This document shows positions 39,797-44,949 of a stretch of 44,949 nt of DNA, piece after piece. Location of the stretch: contig JAGMEA010000014.1 of the NCBI GenBank assembly GCA_023128415.1, positions 1-44,949 on the forward strand. Direction: 5' to 3'. A program made the position numbers and the translations under genes. This DNA is from Candidatus Babeliales bacterium (lineage in GTDB: Bacteria; Babelota; Babeliae; Babelales; UBA12411). Numbering within the stretch: position 1 is the stretch's first letter; the number at the start of each line of letters is the position of its first letter. The notes beneath the pieces were generated by a model. The model did no database searches. It saw nothing but the letters and a program-made list of their open reading frames with translations, and was not told the DNA's origin.

Positions 39797-41773
39797 TTAT
39801 GAATCTAACGGACAAGTACGGTGCTCTCCCTTGATATATCCATGCACAGGACAAATACTAAAAGTCGGCGTTAAGGTAAAATAAGGCAACCGATAATTTT
39901 CAGCAATTGTTTTGACTAATTTTTTTGCCACTCGAAAATCATCTATCTTTTCGCCAATAAATCCATGCAAAACCGTTCCACCTGTATATAAAGACTGTAA
40001 TTCATCTTGATGGTTTAAGGCTTCAAATATATCGGATGTAAAACCAACAGGAAGGTGTGTTGAATTTGTATAATAAGGTTCATGATTGCCCGATGATATA
40101 ATATCAGGGAAAGCAGCTTGATCTTTCTTGCCAAAGCGATACGTAGTACCTTCTCCTGGAGTTGCCTCTAAATTATATAACTGCCCATCTTCAACCTGAA
40201 ACTCAACCAATCTTTCTCGAAGATATTTTAGGCTTTCAATTGCAAGTTCTTTTCCCTCTTTAGAAGCAATACTTACTCCCAAAAGGTTTAACATCGCTTC
40301 ATTCATACCCAAAATACCTATTGTGTTAAAGTGATTGGTCCAATATTCACCCTTACCCTCTTTTATTTTGGACAAATAACGTCTTGCATAAGGATATAAT
40401 CCTTTTTCTGTTAATAACTCAACATTTTTACGCTTAATATTTAAACTTCTTCTAGCTATCTTTAATAGCCGATCCAATTCGGAAAAGAATTCTTCCTTAC
40501 TTCCCTTAGAAACATATGCCGCTCTTGATAAGTTTAAAGTTACGACTCCAATGCTTCCTGTCATAGGGTTAGAGCCAAATAAACCTCCGCCTCTTTTTCT
40601 TAATTCTCTATTATCTAATCGCAAACGACAACACATAGATCTTGCATCTTCTGGATTAAGATCTGAATTAATGAAATTAGAAAAATAAGGAACCCCATAC
40701 TTAGCAGTCATTTTCCACAAAAGGTCTAAGCCTGGATCATCCCAATTAAAATCTTTTGTAAGGTTGTATGTAGGAATAGGAAAGGTAAAAATACGACCTT
40801 TATAATCTCCCTCCATCATAACCTCACAAAAGGCAGTATTGATCATGTTCATCTCTTGCTGAAATTCTCCATAAGTCTCTTTTTGTGGCTTTCCACCAAT
40901 AATAACTGGTGTCTCTGCAAAAGTACTTGGTGGACAAAGATCCATTGTTAAGTTAGTAAAAGGCGTTTGGAAGCCAACTCGAGTTGGAACATTGGCATTG
41001 AATAAAAATTCCTGCATAGTCTGCTTAACTTCTTTATAAGAAAGATTGTCGTATCTAACAAAAGGTGCCAATAAAGTGTCAAAACTTGAAAATGCCTGTG
41101 CTCCCGCGGCCTCTCCTTGCAAGGTATAAAAAAAGTTAACAATTTGTCCTAATGCAGTTCTCAAATGTTTTGGCGGACCACTTTCCGTCTTACCTTGAAC
41201 TCCTCCAAACCCCAGAACTAAAAGATCATACAAATCCCAACCAACACAATATGCCCCTAAGCAACTCAGATCATGTATATGAAATTCTCCAGACTCATGT
41301 GTTTTCTTAATCTCTTCGTCATAAATTTTGTTTAACCAATAAGAAGCTGCAATATTAGAAAAAACATAGTTATTTAGCCCCTGCAATGAGTGACCCATAT
41401 GACTATTTTCTTTAACTTTCCAATCTGCTCCACCCAAATAATTATCAACTAATACAGAAGCTTCCTTCAAAACATCCTTAGAATTGGAAATTTGCTTTAC
41501 CTTCCTATTATAATCTTTATAAAGACGAGCAGCTGGCCTAAAACCTTCTTTAGTCAAAGAGCATTCAACACACTCTCTAATATTCTGAATAGTGAGATTC
41601 TGACGCAATTTTTCAAATTGTTCTTCTAAAGCAAAAACTGTTTTATTTGCAATTATTTCTGCTTTAGTAAAATCTTCTTCTGTGGCAACTAGAGCCTTAC
41701 GAATAGATTTGAAAATTTTTCCTTTATCAAAGGCAACAATAGTTGAGTCTTTTTTTTGTATAAACTGAATCAC
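39797..41773 (-). CDS. nrdD: Anaerobic ribonucleoside-triphosphate reductase large chain, lacking the C-terminal glycyl radical segment
   Basis: N-terminal ATP-cone (MIQFIQKKDSTIVAFDKGKIFKSIRKAL), SMCCRLRLDNRELRKRGGGLFGSNPMTGSIGVVTLNL, C-terminus TPTFSICPVHGYIKGEHRTCPLDS*. Confidence 0.93.
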   Translation of the reverse strand: MIQFIQKKDSTIVAFDKGKIFKSIRKALVATEEDFTKAEIIANKTVFALEEQFEKLRQNLTIQNIRECVECSLTKEGFRPAARLYKDYNRKVKQISNSKDVLKEASVLVDNYLGGADWKVKENSHMGHSLQGLNNYVFSNIAASYWLNKIYDEEIKKTHESGEFHIHDLSCLGAYCVGWDLYDLLVLGFGGVQGKTESGPPKHLRTALGQIVNFFYTLQGEAAGAQAFSSFDTLLAPFVRYDNLSYKEVKQTMQEFLFNANVPTRVGFQTPFTNLTMDLCPPSTFAETPVIIGGKPQKETYGEFQQEMNMINTAFCEVMMEGDYKGRIFTFPIPTYNLTKDFNWDDPGLDLLWKMTAKYGVPYFSNFINSDLNPEDARSMCCRLRLDNRELRKRGGGLFGSNPMTGSIGVVTLNLSRAAYVSKGSKEEFFSELDRLLKIARRSLNIKRKNVELLTEKGLYPYARRYLSKIKEGKGEYWTNHFNTIGILGMNEAMLNLLGVSIASKEGKELAIESLKYLRERLVEFQVEDGQLYNLEATPGEGTTYRFGKKDQAAFPDIISSGNHEPYYTNSTHLPVGFTSDIFEALNHQDELQSLYTGGTVLHGFIGEKIDDFRVAKKLVKTIAENYRLPYFTLTPTFSICPVHGYIKGEHRTCPLDS

Positions 41774-41905
41774 GATAATTCCTTTAAAAAACTATGCTCT
41801 AAAAAATCCCAAACTTAAGGAAATTTTGTCTTCCCCCTGTAGTACTATAAATAATAACTCTGATTCCTGAATCTCGACAAGTGATAATCAAGTCTTTTTA
41901 TTCAC

Positions 41906-41939
41906 TAAAATATTTGTCCGAATATTAGCGGATATTTTA
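41906..41939. promoter_or_regulatory. Inverted repeat (operator-like) at the predicted nrdD transcription start
   Basis: TAAAATAT-N18-ATATTTTA, with inner TCC/GGA. Confidence 0.4.
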
Positions 41940-41942
41940 ATT

Positions 41943-41972
41943 ATTATAAATAATAGAAATTTTTTTCTTCAA
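41943..41972 (-). promoter_or_regulatory. Candidate promoter for the nrdD operon
   Basis: Minus strand TTGAAG - 18 nt - TATAAT. Confidence 0.45.
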
Positions 41973-42230
41973 AATATTTTACATGCTGAGAAACAAAAAA
42001 CATTAAAATCTTTAATCTTTTTTCAAACTGACTTTTTTATTTTATTTTTTTAAAAAAATTCAGAAAAATTACAATAATTTGCGTTTTTTTCAATCCTTTA
42101 TCAATAGAAATAGTTTTTGAAAACCCGATACAAGCACCAATAGATGCAATTGCTCCAAAATAAGACAAAGAGATAATTAATCTATAGTTTTACACTTAAA
42201 TTAAGGCCACCAATTTTCTTATATTAAAAA

Positions 42231-42261
42231 AACTAAAAAAAGCCTCATTTTTAGGGCTTTT
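42231..42261 (-). terminator. Terminator-like hairpin in a gene-free region
   Basis: Minus strand AAAAGCCC-TAAAAATG-AGGCTTTT followed by a T-rich run TTTAGTTTTTTT. Confidence 0.55.
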
Positions 42262-42450
42262 ATAAAAATTCACCGAAGTCAATAGTTCGCAATCAACGAG
42301 CTTCAAAGTTCCCTAATTTCCGGAATTAATATGACTATTTATTTGGATCTTGTTTTTTATCAAAAAAATGGCCTATCATAAGAATTAGAGAAGGATATAG
42401 CAAAAACTTCTTAAGGGTGTTCGCCAATAAGGCATTTTAAAGGGGGGGAA

Positions 42451-44799
42451 ATGAAAGAACTAAATAATAAGAACAATGTAGAGGAGATCCCAACACAGTT
42501 ACCTGTGATTCCTACCATGGACGTCGTAGTTTTTCCACACATGGTGGTACCTCTTCTAGTTCTAGATGAACAGATTATAAAGGGAATAGAAGCAGCTCTA
42601 GAAGGATCTAAAAAAATACTTCTTTTAGCAACTAAAGAACAACCTGATGGAATAACTGGTCCTATAGGAGTAGAAGATCTTTATAGTGTTGGAACAGTCG
42701 GAAATATAATGCGTGTAATGCGTTTACCTGAAGGTGGGGTTAAACTCTTAGTTCAAGGTCTAATGCGGGCATCTGTTGAGGATATATTATCAGATAATGA
42801 TATTTTACAGGTACAATTAACACCGATTTCATTTGAAGAAGAAAATTCTGAAGAAATAGAAGCTAAAGTTGGAGAGCTAACCTCTTTAATAGAATCCATG
42901 AGTGCCTCTGGTAGAGTTTTTGGTCCAGATGCTCAAATAATTTTATCTCAAATTAAAGATCCTGAAAAAATTGCTGACTTTATTTTATCGCATCTGAGTT
43001 TAAGCGTCTCTCAAGCACAAGCTCTTTTGGAAAAAAATATTATATCCGAACTATTAGACGGAATTTATAAAGAACTCGATGCTGAAGTAGAAGTAAGCAA
43101 GGTTCAAGAAAAAGTTATGTCTAACGCTAGGGATTCTATTAACAAATCTCAAAGAGAATATTATTTGAGAGAACAACTCAAAGCCATTAGAAAAGAGCTT
43201 GGTGACGATAATGACACTGAGGTAGAAGAATTAAGAAATAAACTTGAAACATTAAAGCTTTCTGAAGAAGCCAGCACCGAGGCAACAAAGCAACTTAACC
43301 GTCTAGAAAAGATACCAGCTGATTCAATGGAATACACTGTAATCAGAAATTATCTTGATTGGATTATAAGTTTACCTTGGGGAGTTTATACAAAAGATAA
43401 TTTAGAGATTAAAGATGCTAAGGAAAATTTAGATAATGATCATTTTGGATTGAAAGAGATAAAAGACCGTATTTTAGACTATTTATCAGTACGAAAGTTA
43501 AAAGAAAATAATTGCCATACTCCAATCTTATGTTTTGTTGGGCCTCCTGGTGTCGGTAAAACATCCCTAGGGCAATCAATAGCAAAAAGCATGGGCCGCA
43601 ATTTTTTTAGGATTTCCCTAGGGGGAGTACACGACGAGTCAGAAATTCGAGGACACAGAAGAACATATGTAGGAGCAATGCCTGGAAGATTCATACAAGC
43701 TATTCGCAAGACAGAAAGCTGCAATCCTCTTATTATGATTGATGAAATAGATAAAGTAGGAAAGGATCAAAGAGGTGATCCAGCATCAGCCTTACTAGAA
43801 GTGTTAGATCCAGAACAAAACAAAAATTTTTATGATAATTATTTAGGCCTAGGTTTCGATTTGTCTAAGGTTATGTTCATAGCAACAGCAAACGACTTAA
43901 CAACAATTCCTGAACCCCTTAGAGATCGTATGGAGCTAATAGAATTATCTGGTTATACATATGATGAAAAGCTAGAAATAGCAAAAAGACACTTAATTAC
44001 TAAAGCTATAAAGAACTATGGTCTAGAAAAGAAAAACTTTAAGCTCAGTGATAAAGTTGTAGATAGTATAATCAATAAATATACTCGTGAATCTGGAGTT
44101 CGCCAGCTAGAACGTCAAATCCAAAAATTATGTTCCAAGTATGTCAGATCAATTGTAGAAGAAGACAAAGAAGTATCGTTTTCAAGTACAAACCTAAAAA
44201 ATTATTTAGGTAATTCTCCTATGAACTATACCAATTTCCATAAGGATAGGATCGGAGTTTCTAATGGTCTTGCATGGACTCCATACGGAGGAGAAGTTCT
44301 TCAAGTAGAAGCAATGCTCATGCCTGGAAACGGCAAGTTAATTCTAACAGGTCAGCTTGGTGATGTTATGAAAGAATCCGCACAAGCCGCTGTTTCTTAT
44401 GCAAGAGCTCATTCAGAAAAGTTTGGTATACCTAAAGAATTATTTACAACTTATGATCTACATATACATTTACCAGCAGGAGCCATCCCTAAGGATGGTC
44501 CATCTGCAGGAATCACTCTTCTTTCATCAGTACTCTCTGTATTAACAAAGAGACCAGTGAATAGTAAATTTGCAATGACCGGTGAACTTAACTTACAGGG
44601 TGAAGTTCTTCCAATTGGAGGCCTCAAAGAAAAAATTCTTGCAGCTAAACAAGAAGGCCTGGAACAAATTATTATTCCTAAGTTAAATGAACAAGATCTC
44701 GAATTAATAACAGAAATCAGTAAAGGAATGAAGATTCATTTAGTAGAAAATGTATCGGAAGTTATAGATAAAGTATTAACTATAAATAGTAAAGACTAA
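42451..44799 (+). CDS. lon: ATP-dependent protease Lon
   Basis: GPPGVGKTSLGQSIAKSMGRNFFRISLGGVHDESEIRGHRRTYVGAMPGR; proteolytic serine region PKDGPSAGITLLSSVLS. Confidence 0.98.
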   Translation: MKELNNKNNVEEIPTQLPVIPTMDVVVFPHMVVPLLVLDEQIIKGIEAALEGSKKILLLATKEQPDGITGPIGVEDLYSVGTVGNIMRVMRLPEGGVKLLVQGLMRASVEDILSDNDILQVQLTPISFEEENSEEIEAKVGELTSLIESMSASGRVFGPDAQIILSQIKDPEKIADFILSHLSLSVSQAQALLEKNIISELLDGIYKELDAEVEVSKVQEKVMSNARDSINKSQREYYLREQLKAIRKELGDDNDTEVEELRNKLETLKLSEEASTEATKQLNRLEKIPADSMEYTVIRNYLDWIISLPWGVYTKDNLEIKDAKENLDNDHFGLKEIKDRILDYLSVRKLKENNCHTPILCFVGPPGVGKTSLGQSIAKSMGRNFFRISLGGVHDESEIRGHRRTYVGAMPGRFIQAIRKTESCNPLIMIDEIDKVGKDQRGDPASALLEVLDPEQNKNFYDNYLGLGFDLSKVMFIATANDLTTIPEPLRDRMELIELSGYTYDEKLEIAKRHLITKAIKNYGLEKKNFKLSDKVVDSIINKYTRESGVRQLERQIQKLCSKYVRSIVEEDKEVSFSSTNLKNYLGNSPMNYTNFHKDRIGVSNGLAWTPYGGEVLQVEAMLMPGNGKLILTGQLGDVMKESAQAAVSYARAHSEKFGIPKELFTTYDLHIHLPAGAIPKDGPSAGITLLSSVLSVLTKRPVNSKFAMTGELNLQGEVLPIGGLKEKILAAKQEGLEQIIIPKLNEQDLELITEISKGMKIHLVENVSEVIDKVLTINSKD

Positions 44800-44806
44800 T
44801 TAGTGA

Positions 44807-44836
44807 AAAAGGGCTGCAACAAAGCGTAGCCCTTTT
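44807..44836. terminator. Terminator downstream of lon
   Basis: AAAAGGGCT...AGCCCTTTT hairpin. Confidence 0.85.
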
Positions 44837-44949
44837 AATTATCTTTGGGATTTTTAAATCTCCTACACAAAGCTGGACCATCTAGAAGAGAATGTAGTGC
44901 ATCTTCTGACATACACCCAAGGCGAAAGCCAAGGGGTTCTGAGTTTGGG
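44835..44949 (-). CDS. C-terminal fragment of an unidentified CDS running off the window edge
   Basis: Open minus-strand frame ending PNSEPLGFRLGCMSEDALHSLLDGPALCRRFKNPKDN*, convergent with lon; not in the supplied ORF track. Confidence 0.4.
   Translation of the reverse strand, partial: PNSEPLGFRLGCMSEDALHSLLDGPALCRRFKNPKDN

Noticed and set aside
39797-39854. Simple sequencing frameshift as the cause of the split nrdD
   Set aside because: Homologous halves are separated by ~60 nt including a stop, SD-like sequence and ATG; a single indel would not restore a normal NrdD C-terminus, although programmed frameshifting cannot be excluded without data.
1-44949. CRISPR array, insertion sequences or prophage
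   Set aside because: No regularly spaced repeats, transposase/integrase motifs or phage structural genes were seen.

Overview
AT-rich chromosomal window that looks like Candidatus Dependentiae (TM6/Babeliae) or a similar host-associated diderm; this assignment is inferred from gene content and style only. It begins at the 5' end of a 16S rRNA gene (minus strand). It contains housekeeping genes (prfB, tilS, dnaJ, DEAD-box helicase, miaB, ychF, valS, ybeY, murJ, HU, lon), three tRNAs (Leu-CAG, Leu-UAA, Cys-GCA), a type II secretion-like pseudopilus cluster (gspFGHIJK) that overlaps an MCE/MlaD-like gene, a separate gspE, several predicted secreted proteins (ankyrin, GNAT lipoprotein, M48 protease, large repeat protein plus beta-barrel), and an anaerobic ribonucleotide reductase operon. 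The strongest observation is that the class III RNR appears naturally split. The 658-aa NrdD ends in the middle of the C-terminal Zn motif (...CPVHGYIKGEHRTCPLDS*). The glycyl-radical segment (CGMETEIYSRVVGFYTPIKRWNYGKQEEF) is on a separate downstream 69-aa ORF with its own start codon and SD-like sequence, followed by nrdG. The second strongest is a 542-aa MCE protein whose C-terminal third looks like an outer-membrane beta-barrel, a candidate one-protein trans-envelope lipid bridge, co-directional and overlapping with the pseudopilin operon. I found no CRISPR array, IS element or prophage. All calls are by eye from sequence and supplied translations; no database search was run.
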